Origin: Undibacterium sp. KW1
Lineage (GTDB): Bacteria > Pseudomonadota > Gammaproteobacteria > Burkholderiales > Burkholderiaceae_D
Direction of reading: 5' to 3'
NCBI RefSeq assembly: GCF_009937955.1
Contig: NZ_AP018439.1
Location: 434,001-498,000, forward strand
DNA length: 64,000 bases
Part shown: piece by piece, positions 52,257-59,978 of the stretch
Layout: each line of letters starts with the position of its first letter
How positions within the stretch are numbered: position 1 is the stretch's first letter
The notes under the pieces: model-generated
What the model saw: only the letters and a program-made list of their open reading frames with translations
Databases searched by the model: none
What the model was told of the DNA's origin: nothing
Made by a program: the position numbers and the translations under genes

Positions 52257-53228
52257 ATCTGTCCCCACCCCATGCGCCTGCTGATCTGCATGGTAGCTTG
52301 ATCGCACCATTGCGCCAACGGCGGCATGGGCGAAGCCCATTTTGTAGGCTTCTTCTTCATACATCTTGAACACATCCGGGTGGACATAGCGGCGTACCGG
52401 CAAGTGGTGGCCACTTGGTGCCAGGTATTGGCCTATGGTCAGCATATCGACGTTGTGGGCGCGCATGTCGCGCATGACTTGCAGGACTTCTTCATCGGTT
52501 TCACCCAAGCCTACCATGATGCCGGATTTGGTTGGGGTGTTGGGATGTTGTTCCTTGAAGCGTTTCAGCAGGTTCAGGGAGTATTCATAATCAGAACCTG
52601 GGCGCGCTTCCTTGTACAAACGTGGCGCGGTTTCGAGGTTGTGGTTCATGACATCTGGTGGTGCCATGTTGAGAATTTCGAGCGCGCGGTCCATGCGGCC
52701 ACGGAAATCCGGTGTCAGGATTTCTATGCGTGTCATCGGTGACAGTTCGCGCACGCGGGTAATGCATTCGGCAAAGTGGGCGGCACCGCCATCGCGCAAG
52801 TCGTCGCGATCTACTGAAGTGATAACGACGTAGCTGAGTTTCAGCGCAGCGATGGTCTTTGCGAGATTGGCTGGTTCATCAACATCGAGCGGGTCTGGGC
52901 GGCCATGGCCGACGTCGCAGAAGGGGCAGCGACGGGTGCATTTGTCGCCCATGATCATGAAGGTGGCCGTGCCTTTGCCAAAGCATTCGCCTATGTTGGG
53001 GCAGGAGGCTTCTTCGCAGACTGTCACCAGTTTGTTGGCGCGCAGGATGTCCTTGATTTCATAAAAGCGGGTCGTGGGCGAACCGGCCTTGACGCGTATC
53101 CAGTCTGGCTTGGGCAATCTTTCCATCGGCACGATCTTGATAGGGATGCGCGCAGTCTTGTTTGCCCCTTTTTGTTTCTCGGTGGGATCGTAAGCGGCGG
53201 TGGCGACGGGTGTGTTTTCGGTTGTCAT
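52224..53228 (-). CDS. lipA: Lipoyl synthase, C-terminus replaced by transposon
   Basis: A 334-residue radical SAM enzyme that inserts two sulfurs into octanoyl groups. Auxiliary cluster [12 protein letters not shown] and radical SAM cluster CTRRCPFC are intact, as is the terminal RSSYHA motif. From codon 325 on (Cys of [10 protein letters not shown]) the sequence lies within the transposon right end; the native ending reconstructs as TDVKV-stop. The catalytic part is unaffected, so function is probably kept. The upstream lipB frame runs into it without a stop, and no ribosome-binding site is visible before this ATG. Confidence 0.95.
   Translation of the reverse strand: MTTENTPVATAAYDPTEKQKGANKTARIPIKIVPMERLPKPDWIRVKAGSPTTRFYEIKDILRANKLVTVCEEASCPNIGECFGKGTATFMIMGDKCTRRCPFCDVGHGRPDPLDVDEPANLAKTIAALKLSYVVITSVDRDDLRDGGAAHFAECITRVRELSPMTRIEILTPDFRGRMDRALEILNMAPPDVMNHNLETAPRLYKEARPGSDYEYSLNLLKRFKEQHPNTPTKSGIMVGLGETDEEVLQVMRDMRAHNVDMLTIGQYLAPSGHHLPVRRYVHPDVFKMYEEEAYKMGFAHAAVGAMVRSSYHADQQAHGVGTDCEKLEDNEKV
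52257..52261. repeat. Target-site duplication, right copy (ATCTG)
   Basis: Identical to 28784-28788; lies inside the lipA coding region (codons for Thr-Asp on the minus strand). Confidence 0.85.
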
Positions 53229-53914
53229 GGTATGAAGCGATGTCGAAAAATCAGGGGCAGTCAAAAGATCTTGCAAATTCTGTGCGAGTGCATTCTGGAC
53301 TTGGCTTAGCGGCACGGTCACGCCCAGGGTTTTCATGTCCACCGTGGCAAGGCCAGCATAGCCGCAGGGATTAATCCAGGAAAACGGTGTCAAATCCATA
53401 TCTACATTCAGTGATACGCCATGATAGGTGCAGCCGTTGCCGCGCACTTTCAAGCCCAGCGCGGCGACCTTGGCGCCTTGCCATTGGCCGTCGCTGACAT
53501 AGATGCCGGGCGCGCCTTCTTTGCGTTCACCAGTGAGATTATACGCTGCCAGGGTGTTGATGACTGCCTGTTCTATCTTGTTGACGAATTCGCGGGCGAA
53601 TAATCTTGCCTTGGGATGGCTGCGGCGCAAGTCTATTAACAGGTAGATCACAACCTGGCCGGGGCCATGGTAGGTGACTTCGCCACCACGGTCTGTCTGC
53701 ACAACGGGGATGTCATGGGCAGCCAGTACATGTGACTGGTCAGCGCCCAGGCCCAGGGTATACACGGGTGGGTGTTCGACGATCCAAAATTCATTTTGCG
53801 TATGCTCATCACGGGCGTCAGTAAACGCGCGCATGGCGTCGAAAGTGAGCTGATAGGGCTCAATGCCGCGATGGATGATGCGGGGGTGACGTTGGGGGCG
53901 AGGGCAGCTTGCAT
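53229..53914 (-). CDS. lipB: Lipoyl(octanoyl) transferase, apparent frameshift
   Basis: The LipB sequence is clear: [16 protein letters not shown], the lysine in [11 protein letters not shown] and the catalytic cysteine in INPCGYAGL. It moves octanoyl from ACP to target lysines before LipA acts. The first conserved residues ([17 protein letters not shown]) have no start codon in frame; the ATG at 53914 ([11 protein letters not shown]) joins that frame if the C5 run (plus-strand G at 53882-53886) had one more base. A homopolymer assembly error is the simplest reason. No stop separates it from lipA, so the two read as one protein. Confidence 0.88.
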
Positions 53915-54027
53915 AGGCTGCTAGTGTAACATTTTGTGGGGGCGAGGTCTTTGCTTGTGTAAATGCTATGTTAGAGAGATAAGTGATAAGTTTATGGTGG
54001 GGGAGGGGGATTGAGGTTGGGACATAA

Positions 54028-54145
54028 CGTAGGTTGGGCCGGGCCTCGCTAGGCTACGCTTCACCAGCCCAACAATCGGCCTATCAATGACGTATTCGTT
54101 TATTAAACGCCCAGTGTTGGGCTGATAAACCGAAGCCCAACCTAC
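54028..54145. repeat. Cruciform intergenic repeat, copy 2 (118 bp)
   Basis: Starts CGTAGGTTGGGC and ends GCCCAACCTAC with the same inner arms as copy 1 and exactly the same length. It lies between the lipB start and the PhzF-like gene end. Confidence 0.85.
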
Positions 54146-54166
54146 AAGTGGCGATTATGCCGCTCA

Positions 54167-55072
54167 TTAAATTTGCACAGTCATCGTTTTTTCCACCCTG
54201 GCTCTGCCACCCACCATGAGACTGGGTATCTGCCCCTTTTGTATCTCCAGCTCGACCTTGATCAGGCTGGGGGAGGCGGGTTCCATGAGTACGCCTTGTT
54301 CTATCTGCAAGGTCGGGCCTTGGATGTTGTATTGGCTGTAGAGCAGGCAGGCCAGCGGTCCGGCGGCGGTGCCGGTGGCGGCTTCTTCGCCTATTCCGTA
54401 GCGTGGGGCAAACATGCGGGTGCTGGCGGCGTGGCTGTTGTTTTGTACGTCAAGCGTAAAGGGGTAAAAGCCGACGAGGTCCAGCTCTTCGCTGATAATG
54501 CCGATTTCTTCATGGTCGGGCTGGATATTGGCCAGGCATTCGCGGCCTATGATGGGGATGGCAAGGAAGGCATTGCCGGTATTGGCGATGGTAGGCAGGC
54601 GGTCGCGCAGCAGGTCATGTTCGGTCAGGCCCATGCTTTGCAATATACGGGCATATAAGCTGGCATAGTCGGCGCCGTTGCTGTCATCAGCAGAAATGCT
54701 TTGATAGCGCGGCGTGCTTTGTTGCATGAAGGCCAGCTCACCCTTGATGAGGATGTCCCGGTTACCGTCTATGGTTTGCTTGCTGCACAGGCCTTCGTGG
54801 ACTTTGCCCAGTTCACGCAAGAGTGAGAATGTGGCAACCGTGGCATGGCCGCAATGGGCAATCTGGCGGTTTGGCGTAAAAAATTCCAGCTTGTAGGTGG
54901 CGCAGTCTGAACTGGAGACAAAGGCGGTTTCTGATAATCCTACTGCGCGGGCGATCTGCAGCTTTTGTTCTGTCGTGTAGCTATCGGCATTTAATACTAC
55001 TCCAGCCGGGTTACCACCTTCATTTTCTTGGGTAAATGCGTGAACGATATGTACTTCTATCGGCTTGCCCAT
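54167..55072 (-). CDS. PhzF-family isomerase-like protein
   Basis: A 301-residue protein of the PhzF/diaminopimelate-epimerase fold. The signatures are VHAFTQENEGGNPAGVVL (with the catalytic-type glutamate in SETAFV), FFTPNRQIAHCGHATVAT and EEAATGTAAGPLACLL. True PhzF isomerises DHHA in phenazine synthesis; no other phenazine genes are here, so the substrate is unknown. The ATG at 55072 is chosen since AGGA lies 6 bases upstream; the frame is open from 55102. Confidence 0.9.
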   Translation of the reverse strand: MGKPIEVHIVHAFTQENEGGNPAGVVLNADSYTTEQKLQIARAVGLSETAFVSSSDCATYKLEFFTPNRQIAHCGHATVATFSLLRELGKVHEGLCSKQTIDGNRDILIKGELAFMQQSTPRYQSISADDSNGADYASLYARILQSMGLTEHDLLRDRLPTIANTGNAFLAIPIIGRECLANIQPDHEEIGIISEELDLVGFYPFTLDVQNNSHAASTRMFAPRYGIGEEAATGTAAGPLACLLYSQYNIQGPTLQIEQGVLMEPASPSLIKVELEIQKGQIPSLMVGGRARVEKTMTVQI

Positions 55073-55148
55073 GACCATTCCTGAATTTATTGGAATGGTC
55101 ATTATAGGTGGCTAGACCATGGATATGCCAGCCAGATTTCTGGAGCAC

Positions 55149-55703
55149 TTATTTGGTATGCGCAGCAAGCACGTCAGAAGTATTTTTGACGACGCAAAAT
55201 TCATTGTGCAGGCTGGCGAGGTGGATGCGGTGGATTTCTTCTGCTGATATCAGCTCACCATTGACACCAGGGCGGTCAAAAGTGGCGCAGGCATCGGCTA
55301 TCAGTTCCACGCTAAAGCCGAGGTTGCCCGCCATGCGGGTGGTAGTCGATACGCAGTGGTCTGTGGTCAGACCAGCAATAACAAGTTGCTTGATGCCCTT
55401 GGCTTGCAACCAGGCTTCGAGCTCAGTGCCAATGAAGCCGCTGTTCACTTTCTTGGTGAAGATGGTTTCACCTGGCAACGGGCGTGCCAGGGCTTTGAAT
55501 TCAAAGCCCTCTTGTCCAGCACGCAGGGGAGAATCTGGTTCTTGCGACTGATGCCGTACATGGATCACAGGCTGTTCTTGCTCACGCCAGTGTTGCAGCA
55601 GGGCAGCCATGTATTGCTCAGCTGCCGGATTATTGCGCTGCCCCCACTTGGGATGATCAAAGCCTTGCTGTACGTCAATCAAGATCAATGCAGTCTGTGC
55701 CAT
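55149..55703 (-). CDS. Isochorismatase-family cysteine hydrolase
   Basis: A 184-residue hydrolase with the full catalytic triad of the family: Asp in LILIDVQQGF, Lys in FTKKVNSGF and Cys in TTDHCVSTT (preceded by the cis-peptide region). Members cleave amides or vinyl ethers (nicotinamidase, ureidoacrylate hydrolase and others); the exact substrate is unknown. It is 46 bases upstream of the PhzF-like gene's frame and 26 bases downstream of the DUF2917 gene, so a small leftward operon is likely. Confidence 0.9.
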   Translation of the reverse strand: MAQTALILIDVQQGFDHPKWGQRNNPAAEQYMAALLQHWREQEQPVIHVRHQSQEPDSPLRAGQEGFEFKALARPLPGETIFTKKVNSGFIGTELEAWLQAKGIKQLVIAGLTTDHCVSTTTRMAGNLGFSVELIADACATFDRPGVNGELISAEEIHRIHLASLHNEFCVVKNTSDVLAAHTK

Positions 55704-55729
55704 ATTCGCCCCGGTGCTGCTTTTAATGT

Positions 55730-56047
55730 TCAGGCAAATGCCTGGCTCAATTTACGTGTCAGTTTTTGCAGGTAGCTGGTGCCAGCCATGGTTTTGACAT
55801 TGATCACGCTGGATACGGCAGACAATTCGATAACACTGGCTTGATTCTCAGCTTCGATGACGACGAATTGATTAGCTGGTATGACCATGGATTCGCCAGT
55901 GCTGAGCCAGTAATCATCCACCTGGCCAGCAACTGTCAACCAAACGCGGCCGCATGCCACTTCAATTTTACGGGCATGTTCGGCTGTGCCAGACAATGTG
56001 CCACCGGCGGCGATCATATATGATGGGTTTGCGAAATTATTTGTCAT
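55730..56047 (-). CDS. DUF2917 domain protein
   Basis: A 105-residue protein with the DUF2917 outline (GGTLSGTAEHARKIEVACGRVWLTVAGQVDDYWLSTGESMVIP), a small beta-rich cupin-like unit common in Burkholderiales. A good ribosome-binding site (AAGGAA) precedes the ATG. Function unknown. It diverges from a GcvA-like LysR gene, a pairing that suggests this regulator controls it. Confidence 0.85.
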   Translation of the reverse strand: MTNNFANPSYMIAAGGTLSGTAEHARKIEVACGRVWLTVAGQVDDYWLSTGESMVIPANQFVVIEAENQASVIELSAVSSVINVKTMAGTSYLQKLTRKLSQAFA

Positions 56048-56262
56048 TTCCTTACTCCTGGTATTTTATTGCTAAAGTGGCAATTCATTCTACTGTATAG
56101 AGAGTGATATTCACTTTGTTGCACTGCGATGAAAGCATTGTAGTCTTGCATCACAAGAAAATAAAACGAGTAATTTTTGAATACCTTGCTAAAATAATTC
56201 ACAGTAAAACTGTAGTAAGCTTATAACAAATTCACCCTCAGCTGACATTCCGTTTACATACT

Positions 56263-57180
56263 ATGGATTTTCGACGACTCCCCAATCTAGCTGCTCTGCG
56301 CGCGTTTGAAGCGGCGGCACGTCATCAGAATTTTTCCAAGGCTGCGCTAGAAATCCACCTGACCCATGGGGCGATCAGCCATCAGGTCAGGGCATTGGAA
56401 GAAGAGCTGGGCGTACCCCTGTTCATCCGCCATGGCAAACGCATCAGCATCACACCTGATGGTGAACAGTTTGCTGCCACTATCAGAAAAGCACTGATCG
56501 ACCTCGGTGATGCTGCTGATTTGCTCAAGAAACGCAACAAGCAAAAGCGTCTGGGAATTACCTCGCTGCCTTCATTTGCAGCGCGCTGGTTGTCACCACG
56601 CCTGGGGCGCTTTATCGAACATCACCCTGATCTGGAAGTCAGCCTGCAGTCGAGTAATCACCTGGCTGATTACAATATGGAGTCGATAGATGTGGGCATA
56701 CGCTTTGGTCTCGGTAATTACCCGGGCATGATCAGTGAATTATTGATGGGGGATTATTATTACCCTGTTGCCAGCCCGCATTATCATGGCGGGCAGTTGC
56801 CACAAACACCAGCCGAACTGGCCAGCATGCAGCTTTTGCGCTGCGATGGTGAGCCTTGGGAGCCGTGGTTTCGCGCAGCGGGCCTGGATAATGAGGAGCC
56901 AACAGGTGGCCTGGTATTCCAGGATTCATCAATGCTGGCACGTGCCGCCGTAGATGGCCAGGGAATAGCACTGGGCAGGCATATTATTGTGCAGCCGGAT
57001 ATCAAGGCGGGCTTGTTGCAGCGCCTGTTTAATATCGATATACCTTGTGAAGTTGCCTACTACCTGGTGTATCCACCAGAGGCGCTGGCCAAACCACAGG
57101 TCAAGGCATTCAGGGAATGGTTGCTGGCAGAAGTTGCCGAAGAGAAAAAGCAAATGGACATGTCAGGGGCGCTGACATAA
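56263..57180 (+). CDS. LysR-family regulator, GcvA type
   Basis: A 305-residue regulator. The helix-turn-helix region is RRLPNLAALRAFEAAARHQNFSKAALEIHLTHGAISHQVRALEEELG, typical of GcvA-like members, followed by the substrate-binding domain (residues 90-295; GITSLPSFAARWLSPRLGRF, IDVGIRFGLG). The 215-bp AT-rich spacer to the divergent DUF2917 gene probably holds its operator. The ligand cannot be deduced. Confidence 0.9.
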   Translation: MDFRRLPNLAALRAFEAAARHQNFSKAALEIHLTHGAISHQVRALEEELGVPLFIRHGKRISITPDGEQFAATIRKALIDLGDAADLLKKRNKQKRLGITSLPSFAARWLSPRLGRFIEHHPDLEVSLQSSNHLADYNMESIDVGIRFGLGNYPGMISELLMGDYYYPVASPHYHGGQLPQTPAELASMQLLRCDGEPWEPWFRAAGLDNEEPTGGLVFQDSSMLARAAVDGQGIALGRHIIVQPDIKAGLLQRLFNIDIPCEVAYYLVYPPEALAKPQVKAFREWLLAEVAEEKKQMDMSGALT

Positions 57181-57221
57181 GAGCTGTGCCTGACTGGCTG
57201 TGACCAGTCAGGCAAGATTGC

Positions 57222-57502
57222 TTACAGCACGAATTTCACCATAGGGTGAGACGACAGCGCGCGGTACAGATTATCCAGTTGCTCGCGGCTGGTGGCAAAT
57301 ACTGTCACCGTCACCGAGATATAGGCACCTTTGCTGGATGGGCGCATCTCTACCTTGCCTGCATGAAAGGTCGGGTCAAACGAAGTCACGACTTCCACCA
57401 TGGTCTGGGTGAAATCATCGTGCATGGGTCCCATGACCTTGATGGGAAACTCACTAGGATATTCAATCAGACTTTCTTCGGGGGGATGGGTCTCATTTCC
57501 AT
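57222..57502 (-). CDS. ybeD: DUF493/YbeD-like protein, apparent frameshift
   Basis: The visible frame (57222-57434, 70 residues) holds KVMGPMHDDFTQTMVEVV and the ferredoxin-like-fold DUF493 ending. The usual N-terminus is found upstream (EESLIEYPSEFPIKV) and would start at the ATG at 57502 as MEMRPIPP if the run at 57480-57485 had seven bases instead of six. The gene is normally about 90 residues and sits between dat and lipB in beta-proteobacteria, as here. A regulatory link to lipoate or D-alanine metabolism has been suggested, but the role is unclear. Confidence 0.85.
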
Positions 57503-57607
57503 AATGTTTCCAAATCTCAAAATAACTTAATGTCAGTATATGGGGTCTTGCTATTAAATTCCAATAGCATCGCTTGCTACCCGCATGTCGACATGCCAGC
57601 TTTTGCT

Positions 57608-58252
57608 TCAGGCATGAAAGGCTGCAAGCGATGCCAAAGGCACATGCAAAGACTCGGTCTGTGCCAGCTCTTCCAGCAAAAAATCCACGGTCGCCTTGAC
57701 GCGGGGCGCGATCAGGGCGCGGTGTGGATATTGCAATACCATCTGTCTATTGCCTGCTTCATGAAAAGTGCCCAGCACAATCTTGAGCTTGTTGTCGCGC
57801 AAATAACGCCATGAATGATGAACTGCCACCTGGGCAATGCCCAGGCCCATGACGGCTGCCTGCACGGCAGATTCTGGAGCGGAAACTGTCAGGTCGGGCT
57901 CACGCGGGTAAGGGCGATTTATCTCGCCTTGTCTGAGCTTGAGGTTCCAGGTCGTCATTTTGCCATTCAAAAAACGCACGGCGATTTGCTTGTGATGATC
58001 CAGATCACTGATCTGTTGCGGCACGCCATATTGCTCCAGATAAGAGGGCGCAGCCGCCAGTACGGTGTACCGAGGGCAGACTGCGCGCGAAATGATGCTG
58101 GAATCTTCTATCATGCCACCGCGCAAGGCCAGGTCATAACCGTCACGCACCAGGTCTATGTGATGGTCATCAAAATCAATTGCCAGGCGCAAACCTGGGT
58201 GGCGCTGCCGCAATTTGGGCAGCAAGGGCAGCAGATAATGCTGACCAAAGGC
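57608..58252 (-). pseudogene. LysR-type regulator lacking its DNA-binding half
   Basis: About 215 residues of a LysR effector domain (FGQHYLLPLLPKLRQRHPGLRLAIDF..., VMGLGIAQVAVHHSWRYL) without the N-terminal helix-turn-helix (about 90 residues missing). The truncation point coincides with that of the divergent reductase fragment, within CTGACCAAAGGC (58241-58252), so one deletion removed the 5' ends of both. A protein without DNA binding cannot act as a normal LysR regulator. Confidence 0.8.
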
Positions 58253-58858
58253 TTTGCCAGCCTCGGCTATCAAGTGATCTTTGGTACACGTAAACCTGAT
58301 AGTGATAAAAGCAAGGGGGCGCTGGCTGCAGTGCCAACGGCAAAGGCCAGCAGTTATGCAGATGCTGCCAGGGCTGCCGACCTGGTTTTCCTGGCTTTGC
58401 CATGGGATGGCTTATCTGAGAGCCTGGCACTGGCTGGTCCTGCCAATTTTGCTGGTAAAACCGTCATTGATGCTGTCAATCCACTACTGGATTTTGCTAC
58501 AGGCTCGCCCAGGCTGGCGGTAGGCTTCAGTGATTCTGCCGGTGAACTGGTACAAAGACTGCTGCCGCAGGCGCGGGTGGTCAAGGCTTTTAATACCATC
58601 GTGTTTACGCATATGGTGCAGCCAACATTTTCAGATGGTCAGCCGGATATGTTTATTGCCGGGAATGATGCAGGGGCCAAACAGGAAGTGACAGCCATCC
58701 TGCGTGATTTTGGCTGGCGTGGGGCGATTGATATGGGTGACATTACGGCAGCACGTTTGATTGAGCCGCTGGCGATGTTGTGGATCAGCTATGCATTCCA
58801 GCGTCAGCATTGGACGCATGGGTTTAGTTTGTTGGGACAGGCGAAGGCCGTGGAGTAG
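58241..58858 (+). pseudogene. F420-type NADP reductase lacking its N-terminus
   Basis: The Rossmann protein reads LTKGFASLGYQVIFGTRKP, LVFLALPWDGLSESL, VIDAVNPLLDF and RVVKAFNTIVFTHM, typical of NADPH-dependent F420-reductase-like oxidoreductases. The first about 14 codons, including the GxGxxG nucleotide-binding loop, are missing. The frame runs open to the left through the antisense of the LysR gene, but that part is not homologous. It is one partner of a deletion scar. Confidence 0.8.
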
Positions 58859-58866
58859 GCTTTGAT

Positions 58867-58969
58867 CGTAGGTTGGGCTACGGGGTATCAGCCCAACACT
58901 CGGTCTCTGCAAACGTAAACGTCATTCAAACGCCAAGTGTTGGGCTGGTAAACCGTAGCCCAACCTACG
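58867..58969. repeat. Cruciform intergenic repeat, copy 3 (103 bp)
   Basis: CGTAGGTTGGGC at the left and GCCCAACCTACG at the right; a shortened version of copies 1 and 2 (the GGGCCTCGC segment is missing). It lies between the truncated reductase and dat. Confidence 0.85.
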
Positions 58970-58996
58970 AAATTAATTAAATTCTCGGCATGATAT

Positions 58997-59845
58997 TTAA
59001 GCCGCTTTGGCCGCCTGATAAGCCGCATACAACTGATGATAAACCGCGCCGGGTTTGCCATCGCCTATCACCGTGTCATCGAGCTTCACCACCGCCAGCA
59101 CTTCCTTGGTGGCAGATGACAGCATGACTTCATCTGCCGCAAACACTTCTTCGCGGGTGATGCGGCGGGCTTCGAGCTTGATATTGTTGGCGGCACACAG
59201 TTCTTCGATGAGACCGTAGCGTATGCCTTCGAGTATCAGGTTATCTTTAGGCGGGCCCATGAGGACGCCATCCTTGACTATCCACACATTCGATGCCGAT
59301 GCTTCGGTCAGGAAACCGTCGCGGAACTGTATGCTCTCTGTCACGCCGTTTTCGGCGGCGTTTTGTGCCGCCAGCACGTTACCCAGCAAGGAGATGGACT
59401 TGATCTCGCAACGCAGCCAGCGCTTGTCTTCCATGGAGACACAGGCTACCCCGTTTTCACGTGCTGCGGCTGTTGGCAGGACGATGGGGTTGGTCATGAT
59501 GAAGACTGTAGGAGTGACTTCATCCTTGGGAAAGGCATGCGCACGCTTGGCTACGCCACGGGTCACTTGCAGATAGACCATCTGGTCGTCTGCATCATGG
59601 GCTGCCATGACCTTGGCGATCAGGGCCAGCCACTCTTCTTTGCTGTGCGGGTTGGTGATGCCTATGGCAGCGAGACTGCGGAACAGACGTGCCAGATGCT
59701 GGTCGGCACGGAACATCTTGCGACTATATACAGGGATGACTTCATATATACCATCACCAAAGATAAAGCCACGGTCGAGTACCGGGATTTTGGCTTCGGA
59801 CAGGGGCGTCATTTCGCCATTGAGATAGACCAGGGCTTCGTTCAT
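58997..59845 (-). CDS. dat: D-amino acid aminotransferase
   Basis: A 282-residue PLP class IV aminotransferase. The signatures are VLDRGFIFGDGIYEVIPVY, the PLP lysine in RCEIKSISLLGNVLAAQ, and the phosphate-binding ITREEVFAADEVMLSSATKEV. It makes D-alanine or D-glutamate for cell wall synthesis; the position between dacC and ybeD supports a cell wall role. The ATG at 59845 is used because the longer frame begins with TTG. Confidence 0.9.
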   Translation of the reverse strand: MNEALVYLNGEMTPLSEAKIPVLDRGFIFGDGIYEVIPVYSRKMFRADQHLARLFRSLAAIGITNPHSKEEWLALIAKVMAAHDADDQMVYLQVTRGVAKRAHAFPKDEVTPTVFIMTNPIVLPTAAARENGVACVSMEDKRWLRCEIKSISLLGNVLAAQNAAENGVTESIQFRDGFLTEASASNVWIVKDGVLMGPPKDNLILEGIRYGLIEELCAANNIKLEARRITREEVFAADEVMLSSATKEVLAVVKLDDTVIGDGKPGAVYHQLYAAYQAAKAA

Positions 59846-59978
59846 GATAGGCAGGGCAGACAAAAAAAGTGAGAGACTTATTCTTACATGGAAAGCCGTT
59901 TTCGCTTATGCAAATACGGCATACAGCCATAGCCAGGGTTTATGTGAGGACATCAACCCTGGTCAAGCCGCTCAATAA

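Noticed and set aside
54173..54658. 161-codon plus-strand frame inside the PhzF-like gene
   Set aside because: Antisense shadow of a gene with clear family motifs.
57815..58240. N-terminal extension of the reductase frame
   Set aside because: This part is the antisense of the LysR effector domain and has no reductase similarity; the frame is open by chance across the deletion joint.
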